From assembly GCA_034509925.1 (NCBI GenBank), contig CM067536.1, positions 4,520,501 to 4,584,500 of the forward strand: a stretch of DNA of 64,000 nt. Reading direction: 5' to 3'. The notes under the pieces were generated by a model. The model was not told the origin of the DNA. It ran no database searches and was given only the letters and a program-made list of their open reading frames with translations. This DNA is from Hirudinaria manillensis (taxonomy: Eukaryota; Annelida; Clitellata; Hirudinida; Hirudinidae). Within the stretch, counting starts at the first letter, position 1, and the number at the start of each line of letters is the position of its first letter. The position numbers were made by a program, and so were the translations under genes. Below are positions 42,947 through 54,049 of the stretch, piece by piece.

Positions 42947-44859
42947 TGTGATGCTAAAGTCTTAGTGTGCCTTTTTTAATTCACATCTTGGAGATTTATT
43001 TGTTTTTGTCTTAATAAAGTAAGCTTTTCCAAACATTGGATTTTTTTAAATTTCCACTTTAGTTGGCACAAATGGTTATTTTTGTTTATGATTAGAATTA
43101 GATTTACTTAGACCTCCAAAATGCTCTCATGAGGGCAGAGTCCTGGCTAATTTTGAACAAACTTTGAAAAGGCAGAATAATAGCTCATTAATACAATGCT
43201 CCTGAAAAATCAGATTAAAGCTTGTCGAAATCTTCTTGTAATTATTTTGAAACTACATTTTTATGTAGGCATGTAAAGGCCTGGAGGAAGCGTTTCTTGT
43301 CTTGATATCTGATAGCCTTCATATTCGAGATACCATGTTTTGCTAAAAAATGGTGTGGCTTTAATTATAATTCATAATATTATAAAATGCTTTTTATGAC
43401 TTTTTTTTTATATTAGGGTAGCCCATATTTGACTTGAAAATTTGTTTCTGTAAATCCAAGCTCTGAACCTCTCAAACAGTTGCATTTTATCCAAAAAATT
43501 ATTTGCAAAGTCTGATAAAAAAAAATCATATTTAGAGATATCTCAATGACATCAAAATTGGATGAGGGATGGTGGACTCACTGATCCTAATTGCTATCCA
43601 CAGAAGGAGGAACCACAATGGTTGGAGGAGCTATATTTAGTTGGTAAACATTCTGAAATACATCTATTTGCTGCCATTTTTAATTTTCAATAAATTTCTT
43701 TATATTGTATCTCTATCCTGGTAAAATACTTAAGCTGTCGTCTTCATTTTATTTTCATTTTAATGCAAACATAACTTACCCAGCAAACACAAACAATCAG
43801 GCTTATAAGGAGCCCACTGGGTCCAAAAATTAAGGCCCACATAGACGATTGAGAAATTGTAATACATATGCACAACTGCATAAAACAAAATCTGAACAAA
43901 GCTAATTCCGAGAATGCGGACATAACCTACACAAGGGACCCAAATCCTATCACAGAAAGCCACATTTTGTTTTGTTTCAGAAATGCATCCGCGACCAGGA
44001 AACGAATAAATGCCTCACGAGAGCCAGCCACACACTCCACCGCTGGGTCACGTTTGTTTCATTTGATAAAGATGAAATCACTGCAATCAATCATCTTGTG
44101 ACTCCTCCTCCCATGAATAGCAATTAAAATCGGTGTTCATTATCTCTCAACCGTCAAAGTTCTCTCATCAGAATATGGAAACCGTTTCTTAAATCAGTCT
44201 GTGATCGTCGTAGATTTTATAATTAACTGATAATTAATTCCACCTGCTAAAAATATTTACTTATTTACAAGAAGGAGAAAAATATATACCAGACATGTTT
44301 AGAACTTTAACTCAAGTGTTTAAGAATTGCATTGTACCTAATAAGGGGTAGTGATATTTTAATTCAAATTCAGTTCGTAACTTCACAATTTTCATTCAAT
44401 TTAATTTTAGTTGGAAATACAATTTTATTTCGAATTCATAGACACATAATATAAAATTATCGGTTAAATATGCATTGGTGGGCCAGCTAGCGGGACTGAA
44501 GTCCCTTTTGACAAACCGTTGAACTGAATGTTATCTTTAAATTTGCTGGTCCAGTTTTTAAAATTCAGTTTTATTTGTGATTCAGGTCAATAAACACGGA
44601 ACAAGAAGTATAAATGAAATTCGAATTCAGCTTGCAATATTATTTAGTATTTCATTTGGTTGACTTTGGCCAGAAAATGCTTTACAAGCTTCTGAATTAT
44701 AACAAGTCACATGGGTAATGGCATTACTCGAACATTTTCTAATTTATTGTACACCAATATTTACTGACAGCTTAATTCACCGATCGGTCTCAATCACACT
44801 TTTTGCCGACAATATCAAGCAGAGGTCTCCAAACGTTTTTTGCGGGCCAAATGAGGTAA
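42947..44859. other. No gene seen
   Basis: 3' UTR of the MADF gene to about 43035, then AT-rich sequence. A CCCAGCAAACACA 13-mer at 43779 is shared with 29559 and starts a patch with GGGTCC/GGCCCAC blocks, probably a short transposon remnant. Confidence 0.4.
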
Positions 44860-45035
44860 AATATGCAGGTAGAGTGCGACATGAAGAAGCCAGTGAGAGC
44901 TTTAGCAGTCGCTTCAATCCAGGCAGCAGTGACCGGCATTACAAGGCCAACGAGTGCTTCTCATAGCCGGCGGTAAATGTTGGGTCCAGAAGGACAAAAC
45001 CGACAGGGCCATCCGGCTGATCACCGGATACATGG
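44860..45035 (+). mobile_element. Hero-like 3' UTR fragment
   Basis: Contains AAGAAGCCAGTGAGAGCTTT, AGGCCAACGAG and CATCCGGCTGATCACCGG, in the same order as the Hero-like 3' UTR at 39010-39155. It is a severely truncated copy. Confidence 0.65.
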
Positions 45036-47489
45036 CAGCTTTTTTCTTTTAATAGTGACATGTGATTGTTGGGATTCTAGCTTTGGCCAAAAACCCAGAA
45101 GCTCTTGAGCAGAAATTGTAGCACTTATATGGATGGTTTTTTCTGTGTAGATAGAAGAACCGACTCAACACATGTCTGTTCGAAGGCAGCTTTGAGTATG
45201 TTATACTCGGGGCATACCTCCTATGAACTAAACACTACGTTTGTGCGTCTAACTGGAGGTATTGATATTTCCTTTTTACAACCGACATAATTAAAGAATA
45301 AAGAGCAGTCATGTGCTGAACCCGTCTTTTAATGAACTGCAAAATTAAGCAAGCCAATGAATTCTCATTGCAAACAATGTATAATTAGGAATATAACAAA
45401 TAGCGGAATATACCTTACCAAACTAAAAAATAATTGTGATTTCCAAAATTTATTTCTAGAACAAGTTTTTTTTAAAACGAAAACTTTTAAACCCGTTTTT
45501 CCGTCATTAAATCGATCGAGGCAGTAAATGATAAAATTTTTTAATAAAAATTTCTCTGTGGTATTTTTTCGTCAAATGGAACACTTTTCCTGGATTTGAA
45601 CATAAAAAAATTTATTTTAATTTTAATTTTCGCCATTCATTTCAGTGAAAAGTCGTCTATTCTGATTAGATCTGACGGATTCTCCCATGGGCCGATCATA
45701 AACCTTGAACACTTAATAAATAACCCTAATATTACCATCCGTTATTAAATGAAAGCCTAATAACATGGTCAATATATTTTTATTCCTTTAATGCTTATAT
45801 TATTTTATATATACTTATCATATTTTAGATTGCATGTTCGCATTGCTATTCTGCCCGTTTGTTACGAGCATTAAAATCATTATATTGTCAATGATCAAAA
45901 TTTTGTGTCTTTAGATTCATTATTATATTATTAATCGGCTTAAAAGAAAATGTAAAAATATAGAAATTCTGGAAATTCTCATCTGTTTGAATAATTATAG
46001 TTCTTGTAAAGAAGAATGACGCCAAGGCTCTGCGCAATGTTTACTAATAATTTCTTGCCAACTAATTTCATGAACCCGTCGTTTACAGGCGATTGGTAAT
46101 TATTGCCAGGCGCAATTTAACCATTCCCCATTCGCAGCATTTAGACTCACTGAATCAGAAGATTTAAGAAAAAGATTTGGGACATTATGAGACTTGCTTA
46201 CGTCAAAATGCTTATTTTACAACTTTCAAGTAAGATTTTTGTTGTATATTGTACCCCGTAAATTCTACCATTTACGATGCTGTTGAGTTTTTTCGCTGTT
46301 TGACAAAGTGGAAGTTCTCACGTTAATTTCTGACCGGATGTTCAATCTCAGTCAGGCAATCTGGTAATATTTCTTTTATGAGATAAAGGCTCTTAATTTA
46401 TTATCGTACGATCTTGATAAGGGTTTTTGTATCTCTCTTTGTCGCTAAATTTGAAAAGTTAAGAACTTAGCGTGTGTTGATAGGCGTGAAATAATTATTG
46501 TATATGTATGCCCTCGGAGAAACTTTTCTCGTCATTCACAATGTTTGATTCCCATTGCCCAAGTCAAGTTTTCCTGAAATATTTGGGACCACGATATAAA
46601 AAAGTCGTAATGTAGATCTATTAAATGATTACTTTCTTATGATAAAATATTTAGGTTTTTAGACACAACATTCGGGAAGTAATGAAAAAAGATACCCGGA
46701 TAATGGAACCGGACCAGAATTTTTGACCCGGCAGCTTTTGACCCGACTCATTTACCCAATTCTTAATTTGGCATTATCCATCGCAACATTATCAAAAATG
46801 GAATCGCATTATTGAGCTGTGCGAGCTTATAGACAACGAATTTCTTTATTAGAGCTTGTGCCCGAAGTACCGCTGTTTCCACTCATTCGCCATGGAGTTT
46901 TGCGAATTATTTTACCAGCGCTAAAGATGTCTTTCAGGTTCGCAAGGATAACAAGAATCTTCTTTGCTAATCTCGACAACAGGTGAAATCTGAACTTATG
47001 CTGGTCCTACCAGACAACCGGACCAAATACGTTGTTTTAAGTTTCAAACAGTCGGTCAAGCAATGTTAGAGTGACAGTTATTCGACGACTGTTGCCTTGA
47101 CATCAAAGTTCACCCATACAAGAATGTGGGGTCTCACTGAATCCATAACGGCAGCAGATTTCATAATCAACACCAATTTAGTGCTAAAACCAATTATTAT
47201 TTATGAAAGGAAGCAAAATATCTATGATACACATGTTTAGGTATCTTAACTTTTTCCAAGGTTAATTAAGCACTAAGGAAGTTTCCTCAAAAAGCACGCT
47301 GGTTTCGAAACTGGCAGCTAAAACCTTCGGTATTATTGCCGCGATATCGGTATTTCGATATTAACAAACCCGTCGGAATTCTAAAATTCAATGCCATAAA
47401 GTTAACGAATTCAACATTATTGGTAGAAAAGCCATAGTTAAATCTAAAAGTTGAAGTCTCAATTTCGTCAAATAATCATATTTTAAAAG
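45036..47489. other. No gene seen; contains a hAT-like terminal repeat
   Basis: AT-rich. At 47312-47371, read on the minus strand, GGTTTGTTAATATCGAAATACC and the following ~40 bases resemble 54817-54878. The stretch 46850-47480 may be decayed gypsy Pol but is too damaged to call. Confidence 0.4.
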
Positions 47490-47690
47490 TCAATGAGGAG
47501 ACCAAAAACGTTGAAATGTCATTTTTACAAAATTTGCAGAAATTTCGAAGAATATTTCGAACAAGATCGAGATTGTTTGAAAGATTTCGAATTAGTGGTA
47601 AAACTCAAACCGGATGCATCGCCAGTATTCGCCAAGGCAAGAAAGGATTCTTTTTCAATTCAAGAAAGCTCTCAGGAATAAAGGCTTTGG
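47490..47690 (+). pseudogene. Gypsy reverse-transcriptase N-terminal fragment
   Basis: The frame from 47493 contains DCLKDFELVVKLKPDASPVF then AKARKDSFSIQESS. This resembles the conserved leader into gypsy reverse transcriptase (LKPDAxPVFxKARxVPF). It breaks off at a stop at 47679-47681. Copia A1 inserted about 190 bp downstream. Confidence 0.6.
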
Positions 47691-47875
47691 TCTCCGATGC
47701 AACTTCAAATTGCCAAAAATAGACGAAGCAGACAAATTGAAAACAAGATCGCTTCAAAGAAAAGAACTTACAACAATTCAAAGTTTGGAATCTGTTGTAA
47801 AGAAGCAATATAATTACACGATACAACAGAATCCATATTGTTTTTGGCGCATAGATCCAGATAAAACCTTATGGG

Positions 47876-48007
47876 TGTTGAGCTTTTATGTTTAAAAACT
47901 TGTTTTGTTAAAATAGTTCGAATTATTGTTTTAATGTTTTTTTGGCACCGCCCCTTCCTCCATTGTTGTTTCGCGTTTCTTGGTGTGTGAATAAAGTTAC
48001 CGCAATA
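47876..48007 (+). repeat. Copia A1 5' LTR
   Basis: 132 bp, TGTTGAGC to CCGCAATA, with AATAAA near its end. It differs from the 3' LTR at bases ~8 and ~72. The primer site follows directly. Confidence 0.95.
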
Positions 48008-48098
48008 GGTTATGGGACCAGAGCTCCCCGAGCGTTAAGATATAGTTTTCTGAAGTCAGTTCTAACATTAGCAGTGCTGTTTTTTTAAATAACGTCAA

Positions 48099-48452
48099 AT
48101 GGACTCGATGGGAATAAAGATAAAGCCGTTGAGGTGCACGAGTGATTGGCCGATATGGAAAAGGCGAATTCGAGACTATATCGATTATCATGAAGGTGCA
48201 AGTGACGTTATCGATGGCAAGTTGCTGAAACCCGAACTAGCAGAAAACCCCACAGAAGAACAAAGAAAGGCTCACAAAGAAATCTCAGATAAGTTCAGAA
48301 AGGCTAACAGTTATGTCAAATCAGTTATAGCCAATGCTGTCTCAGAAGAAACTTACCAGAAAATCATGGATAGAGAGTCAGCAAGAGAAGTCTGGGAGGA
48401 GCTGAAAAGAAACTTCGAAGCATCAGCCAAAGACCAACTTTTCCAAATTTGA
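48099..48452 (+). CDS. Copia A1 Gag, N-terminal part
   Basis: 117 codons from MDSMGIKIKPLRC, containing DWPIWKRRIRDYID and REVWEELKRNFEASAKDQ, the typical copia Gag start (Trp-x-x-Trp followed by a helical domain). It ends at TGA at 48450-48452 after LFQI. Comparison with copia B, where Gag reads on without a break here, shows the reading should continue in the frame of 48449. The same stop occurs in the minus-strand copy (19725). Gag forms the virus-like particle. Confidence 0.88.
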   Translation: MDSMGIKIKPLRCTSDWPIWKRRIRDYIDYHEGASDVIDGKLLKPELAENPTEEQRKAHKEISDKFRKANSYVKSVIANAVSEETYQKIMDRESAREVWEELKRNFEASAKDQLFQI

Positions 48453-51400
48453 GTGAGTTTTTTAGTTTTGGATGGATATCAAACGTAGATGTCTCAGGCC
48501 AAGTAGCTAAACTAAAAACACTGTGGAACGAGCTAAATAGTGGTCTTCAAGAAGCAGTAGAAAGGAAACTACCAGAGATGTTGCTCATATGCAAAGTGAT
48601 GCATATATTGCCAAGCAGTTTTCAAATCTTCAAGTCAAGTTGGCTAATGTTAAGTGATGAAAAGAAATCGTTAGATGAACTAGTTACTCAGCTGTTCATG
48701 TTTGAAAGAGAGTTAAAGACAGATGTGACACACAGCTCAGCTCAGCAAGACATTCTAGTTGCCAACAGCTCAAAGCAGAAACACATGTCTGAGAAGCCAA
48801 GAGCATTTAAGAAGAAGCAAGTCGGCAACTGTAATTACTGTCATGGAGCTGGTCATTGGGTAAAGCAGTGCAGCAAGTGGATCGCCGATGGAAGACCTGC
48901 AAAGAATTCTGCAACAGCATCATCCAGAACAAGTCATGGTGAAACATTGAATGCAGCGTCGTGCTCATCAATCTTCGAGGCATCTACAGCAAATACTCAT
49001 GATAAGTGGTTCATAGATAATGGAGCAACGAAACACATCACAAATAGTCCAGACAATTTTGAAACTTTTGAAAAGTTTGCAGTACCACAAACGGTACAAA
49101 CTGCAGCAAAAGAGGTTCTTGCTGCTGTAGGTAAAGGTACAGTGAAAAGTTTGGCCACAACAGGAAATAAGCAACAGGAACTAACCTTGTCAGATGTCTG
49201 GTATGTTCCTAGTTTGGGTAGAAATCTCTTCTCAGTTCTAGCTGCTCAAGACAAAAATTTACAGAGCAAGTTTCAGTCAACTGCTACAAAGTGTTGCTTA
49301 AGAATTCAGGGCAAAATAGCTATTCAAGGGACAAGACAGTTAAATGGTACCTTATACGAAGCGGGACTGATAGCAATAAGTCCTGAAACTCCAGCCGAGG
49401 TAAACCTAGTCAGTGGATGTTCACTACTTCAACTGTATCATGAACGATTTGGACACCAAGACAAACGTCATGTAAAAAATCTTCTAAAGAGAGAATTGAA
49501 CATCAGTGTTCAGCTTGATACAGAGATATGTGAACCTTGCATCTATGGAAAGGCTCATAGATTAAAGTTTGGAAGAAGGAATGCCACCAGTAAACCAGGT
49601 GAACTCCTATCAGCAGACGTCTGTGGTCCTTTCAGTGGAGAATCGTTTAGCAGAAAACGATATTTTGTTGTCTTCAAAGATCATTTCAGTAAAATGAGAT
49701 TCATCACATTCATCAGACAGAAAGCTGAAGTCAAGCAAGCACTTCAGGAGGTTCTGGCTACAGCAAAGTGTCAAGGCCATAATGTGAAAGAATTTCTGAG
49801 TGACAATGGGGGTGAATTCGACAATGACGAAGTTCGAAATATCCTTCGCAGTCATGGAATCACGCAAAGACTGACAGCACCGTACACACCTCAGCAAAAC
49901 GATGGTAGTGAACGTGAAATCCGCACAATAGTAGAAATGGCTCGCACTTTGAAGCATTCAAATTCAGAAGCTGAATTTCCAGTGGCCATGTGGGCAGAAT
50001 TGTGTTACACAGCTGTCTACATTCTGAACCGAACAGGCAAGTCATCAATAGATGGTGTGACTCCATGGGAAGTTTGGACAGGTAAGAAACCTAGGATCAG
50101 TCATCTACGTATTGTTGGTTCTGCTTGTTATGTTCACATACCTGATCAACGACGACAAAAGATGGATAAGAAAGCGATTAAAGGCTATCTAGTAGGCTAC
50201 GATGGTGATGAACGCTATCGAGTATGGCTCAAGGAACAGAGGAAAATGATTTTCTCAAGAGATGTTGTATTTCAAGAAAAGCCAAAAGAATGTGGAGAAA
50301 CTGTTGAGTTACAGATACCAACAAAGTCCACAACAGAACTTCACAGTGAATCCAACTCAGAAGGTGAAGATCAGCAGAGTCAAGGTAGTGAGGATGAAAA
50401 CCAAGTTAGTACTGATGAAATTAGAAAACAATCAGTAGGTCATCAGCTCAGAGAGAGATCAGCTTTACAGAAACCCAAGAAGTTTGATGATTATGTATTG
50501 CTAACACAAGTAGCAGAAGCATATGTACTAGACATAAAAGAACCAGAATCTTATGATGATGCAATAAGTTCTGATAGAAGAAAAGAATGGATTGATGCAA
50601 TGAAAAATGAGATGAACTCTCTAAGAGAAAACAAAACCTGGGAACTGGTTGATTTACCTGAAAGAACAAAAATCTTGCCATGTAAGTGGGTCTACAAGAC
50701 TAAGTGTGACTCTGAAGGTCAAATAGAACGTCACAAAGCAAGATTGGTTGTTAAAGGTTTTTATCAGAAAAAAGGAAAGGATTATTTTGAAACATTTAGT
50801 CCAGTTGCTAAAAGTGGTACAATTAGAACTTTACTAAGTGTTGTAGCTGCAGAAGGAATGTCAATGATGCAGTTTGATGTATCCACAGCATTTTTATATG
50901 GAGAACTTGATGAAGACATTTACATGCAACAACCAGAGGGATTTGATGATGGTTCTAAAAAGGTATGCAAACTCAAGAGAAGTTTGTATGGACTAAAGCA
51001 AGCTCCGAGATGTTGGAACAAACGTTTTGGAAATTTTTTGTTGAATCTTGGTTTTGTGAAGAGTGATGCAGATCCTTGTCTTTTCATTCAAAAGAAAAAG
51101 CATAGCAAAATCTTAGTTGCTTCGTATGTCGACGATAGAATCGTTGCAGCCACGTCAGAATCAGATCTTAAAGATTTCAAGCAGAAATTAGAGAAAGAAT
51201 TCAAGATTGTTGCTAAACCAGCTACATTCTTTCTTTTAATTGAAATCAACAAACAATCTGATGGCTCAATAAAAATCACTCAGAGAAACTTTACTCAAAA
51301 GATTCTAGAGAAATTTGGAATGGACAAATGTCGCCCATGTCCAACACCCATTATTAAATCTGAGAAGGCAGATGAAGTCCGTGATGATCAAAACGAGATC

Positions 51401-52066
51401 AAATTTCCATACAGATCAGCGGTAGGCGCATTAATGTACCTAATGACAAGTACAAGACCCGACATAGCGTATGCAGTTAGTATTGTTTCTAGAAACCTAG
51501 AAAACCCAACTAGAAATGATGTTGTAAAGGTTAAGAGGATATTTAGGTATCTTCAGGGTACCAGAGATATTGGTATTACTTACAGCAGTTCTAGAACGAA
51601 CGATACTTTGATATGCTACAGTGATGCTGATCATGGAGGAGACACTACCACGGGAAGATCTACATCAGGTGTTGTTTGTATTTATTCTGGAGGTGCTATC
51701 AGTTGGCTTAGTCAAAGACAAGCGTCAGTAGCCATATCAACGACTGAAGCAGAAGTAGTTGCTGCAAGTGAAGCTACTAGAGAAGCTATTTGGTTGAAAA
51801 GATTGTTAGAGGACATCACTGGATATTCTAACAAACCAGAAATTTACGTTGATAACGAAGCTGCAATTAAACTAGCTGAGAATCCAGAATATCACAAAAG
51901 AACCAAACACATCAAGACAAGACATTTTTTCGTCAGAGAAAAAGTCACAGAAGGCGATGTGTGTGTCAAAAGAGTCTCATCAGAATTTCAGATTGCAGAC
52001 ATCTTGACAAAACCAGTTGGTGGAGTGAGGCTGAACATGCTGAAGGACAGAATGGGACTTAAATAG
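48449..52066 (+). CDS. Copia A1 Gag C-terminus and Pol (protease, integrase, reverse transcriptase, RNase H)
   Basis: 1205 codons open. The first codon is TTG, so translation probably depends on the preceding Gag frame. Domains: zinc knuckle CNYCHGAGHWVKQC (from residue 128); protease WFIDNGATKHIT with D190 (Asn where Ser is usual); pre-integrase with a His/Cys zinc region ending EPCIYGKAH; integrase with ADVCGPF, FLSDNGGEFDND and NDGSERE; reverse transcriptase with KWVYKTK, FDVSTAFLYGELDEDI, SLYGLKQAPRCW and YVDD at 893-896; RNase H with CYSDADHGGD, STTEAEVVAA, IYVDNEAAI and KTRHFF. It ends in LTKPVGGVRLN. All catalytic residues are visible. It could act in trans if the Gag break is bypassed. 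Confidence 0.93.
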   Translation: MSEFFSFGWISNVDVSGQVAKLKTLWNELNSGLQEAVERKLPEMLLICKVMHILPSSFQIFKSSWLMLSDEKKSLDELVTQLFMFERELKTDVTHSSAQQDILVANSSKQKHMSEKPRAFKKKQVGNCNYCHGAGHWVKQCSKWIADGRPAKNSATASSRTSHGETLNAASCSSIFEASTANTHDKWFIDNGATKHITNSPDNFETFEKFAVPQTVQTAAKEVLAAVGKGTVKSLATTGNKQQELTLSDVWYVPSLGRNLFSVLAAQDKNLQSKFQSTATKCCLRIQGKIAIQGTRQLNGTLYEAGLIAISPETPAEVNLVSGCSLLQLYHERFGHQDKRHVKNLLKRELNISVQLDTEICEPCIYGKAHRLKFGRRNATSKPGELLSADVCGPFSGESFSRKRYFVVFKDHFSKMRFITFIRQKAEVKQALQEVLATAKCQGHNVKEFLSDNGGEFDNDEVRNILRSHGITQRLTAPYTPQQNDGSEREIRTIVEMARTLKHSNSEAEFPVAMWAELCYTAVYILNRTGKSSIDGVTPWEVWTGKKPRISHLRIVGSACYVHIPDQRRQKMDKKAIKGYLVGYDGDERYRVWLKEQRKMIFSRDVVFQEKPKECGETVELQIPTKSTTELHSESNSEGEDQQSQGSEDENQVSTDEIRKQSVGHQLRERSALQKPKKFDDYVLLTQVAEAYVLDIKEPESYDDAISSDRRKEWIDAMKNEMNSLRENKTWELVDLPERTKILPCKWVYKTKCDSEGQIERHKARLVVKGFYQKKGKDYFETFSPVAKSGTIRTLLSVVAAEGMSMMQFDVSTAFLYGELDEDIYMQQPEGFDDGSKKVCKLKRSLYGLKQAPRCWNKRFGNFLLNLGFVKSDADPCLFIQKKKHSKILVASYVDDRIVAATSESDLKDFKQKLEKEFKIVAKPATFFLLIEINKQSDGSIKITQRNFTQKILEKFGMDKCRPCPTPIIKSEKADEVRDDQNEIKFPYRSAVGALMYLMTSTRPDIAYAVSIVSRNLENPTRNDVVKVKRIFRYLQGTRDIGITYSSSRTNDTLICYSDADHGGDTTTGRSTSGVVCIYSGGAISWLSQRQASVAISTTEAEVVAASEATREAIWLKRLLEDITGYSNKPEIYVDNEAAIKLAENPEYHKRTKHIKTRHFFVREKVTEGDVCVKRVSSEFQIADILTKPVGGVRLNMLKDRMGLK

Positions 52067-52097
52067 TAATTCGGTGGATTTTAACAAAATGAGAAGG

Positions 52098-52229
52098 TGT
52101 TGAGTTTTTATGTTTAAAAACTTGTTTTGTTAAAATAGTTCGAATTATTGTTTTAATGTTTTTTTGGCCCCGCCCCTTCCTCCATTGTTGTTTCGCGTTT
52201 CTTGGTGTGTGAATAAAGTTACCGCAATA
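52098..52229 (+). repeat. Copia A1 3' LTR
   Basis: 132 bp, two differences from the 5' LTR. Followed by the target duplication ATGGG. Confidence 0.95.
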
Positions 52230-52234
52230 ATGGG

Positions 52235-54049
52235 AAGATCCCAAGAGGTTGAAAAATTTGTTAGCGCTCAATACCCTATCTTGTTCAGCAGGAACTTCCT
52301 CGAATAATAGCGATTATGTCTCAAAGCTCTCGGAGACTTTTAGACTGAAGGGGAGGTTTTGTGACATCATATTCGAATATAAAAAGATCTCTCGAAAAAA
52401 AATCTCCGGGAGAATGGATGGGAGTGAGATTTGAATGTTTTCAACTTGTTTTCGACTACGCACTTGCGGAGAGTTAATCCAAATATAATCATTGCCGTCT
52501 GTTTTGAGTTTGCATTTATCTTTATTAATATTTTTGGAAGAAGACGCCATTCTATTAAAACAATTATTGTTGATCTCGGGAAACTAAAAATACTTTGAAC
52601 CACCTCTAAATTCATTCAATCCCGCTCAAAATTGGCCGAAATCATTTCTATGTTGGAAATCATGTTGGAACTTATTTGGAGGTTCAGAGATAAAACACCG
52701 GAGGGGTCTCCAATAGAGTAGTCAGTCAAATATTTTGGAGCATTTTCATTATCCTCGAAATTGGCAAAAAATTTTTTAGCCAATGTAGGCTTCTCAAGAT
52801 GAGAGTAACATGATCTGAAGTCTTCTCCTCAATTGAACCTTGCAGCAGGGTTCATGACTTCGTGACCACGTTAAGAACCTTAAAAGATTGATACTGCAAC
52901 AGTCAAATCTTATAAGGATCAACTAAACAATAAGTGTTGTAGTACCGCATGTTGGTAGAACCATGCGTTAGAGCATCGCCAAGTATAAAACTCCTGATCG
53001 GTTTGTCTTTTTCTTCAATTCCAACTCTATGTTGCTGTGTCTGACTCATCCATCTTTAATACAAGGTTCCCCAATATTAGCTGTCGAGTAGAAAACATCA
53101 TTTTTCATCATTATTTCGAAAGCAGGTGAACTTAGTTAAAAGGCGCATTATGAGATCGCCGTGGAGTACAAACCAGTATGTCCAGTGCAAAACTCAAATT
53201 TGCTCCCCTGCTATTCGTCTCAGTATCTCTTAGCATCAAGCAGCATCTTAAAAGCACAAATATCGGTGCACGGGGACGTCAACATCGGTGGCGTAAGATT
53301 TTCCAAATTGTAAGCACTTCTGCTCCTAAGAAGAGGTTGTGCGGAAATGTTCAATTAAATAGTCTAACCGGGGCCCGCATACACGACTTTAACCTAGCCA
53401 ACAGCTACACAGTCAAAACAACATGCCCAACAAATGTGAATTCTAGTTTTCATTAATGGGTTCTACTTATACTCCAACAAATCCATTGCTGATACTCTGA
53501 GTACCTAAGGCGCCACTTAGTTATATGATATAGTAACAAGTAGTTTTTTGTGATAAAATTTATTCATCATTTACAAAGTAAAACAAATAGAAGTTCGTGA
53601 ATTTCATAAAAGTTACTTCTTTTTAATTCAATCTTTTATTATTTTGTTTGTATTTTTTATGTAACCATGTTTTGACATTGTCTGCTGTGTAGGACTTTCT
53701 TAAAGCATTTCCTAAATTTGTCTGCTCAACATTTTCTATTTTTCAGTAACCGCACTATTATTTAAATGGCTAAACGCTGTCCGCTTTTTTCTGACTGTCC
53801 TCTCTTGAGAACTTCTACTACAGTATAACACTTTTTCACTATGAAATATTTTCTCAAAAATAAATTAATAATATTGTAATTACTTGTATTGTGATTGTAA
53901 TTTGTACAATTAAAACGATAAATACTTGTATAACACATTTCAGATTTAACAGGTAGTTATGATTAATAAATAAACATTATTTCAATTCTAATCGTATTCA
54001 CATTTCTTATAAACATATTTCCAAATAATTTTCTTCTTTTCTTTTAAAG
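52235..54049. other. No gene recognised
   Basis: Open frames of 61-92 codons (52249-52434 plus; 52550-52314 and 52615-52367 minus; 53178-53456 plus) match nothing I recognise. Minus-strand translations near 52950 give scattered peptide-like pieces that may be a dead transposon. An upstream exon of the ILEI-domain gene could be hidden here. Confidence 0.35.

Larger units (their letters stand above)
47876..52229 (+). mobile_element. Copia A1, full-length LTR retrotransposon
   Basis: LTR to LTR, flanked by the 5-bp duplication ATGGG (47871-47875 and 52230-52234). The primer site GGTTATGGGACCAGAGC lies at 48008-48024, as in Drosophila copia-type elements primed by an internal part of initiator tRNA-Met. 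The polypurine tract AAAATGAGAAGG ends at 52097. Coding is open except for one frame break in Gag shared with the second copy. The LTRs differ at two visible positions, so it is young. Confidence 0.95.

Noticed and set aside
48441..48456. Canonical -1 programmed frameshift for copia A Gag-Pol
   Set aside because: The AAATTTG heptamer is in the wrong phase for simultaneous slippage from the Gag frame, and the break lies before the zinc knuckle rather than at a Gag/Pol border.
47876..52229. Infectious endogenous retrovirus
   Set aside because: Domain order (integrase before reverse transcriptase) is copia-type, and there is no envelope gene.
52314..52615. Overlapping minus-strand frames near the right end of copia A1
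   Set aside because: They overlap each other in different frames and resemble nothing recognisable.
53178..53456. 92-codon plus-strand frame as an upstream exon of the ILEI gene
   Set aside because: No splice sites in a consistent phase and no signal peptide or domain match could be supported.
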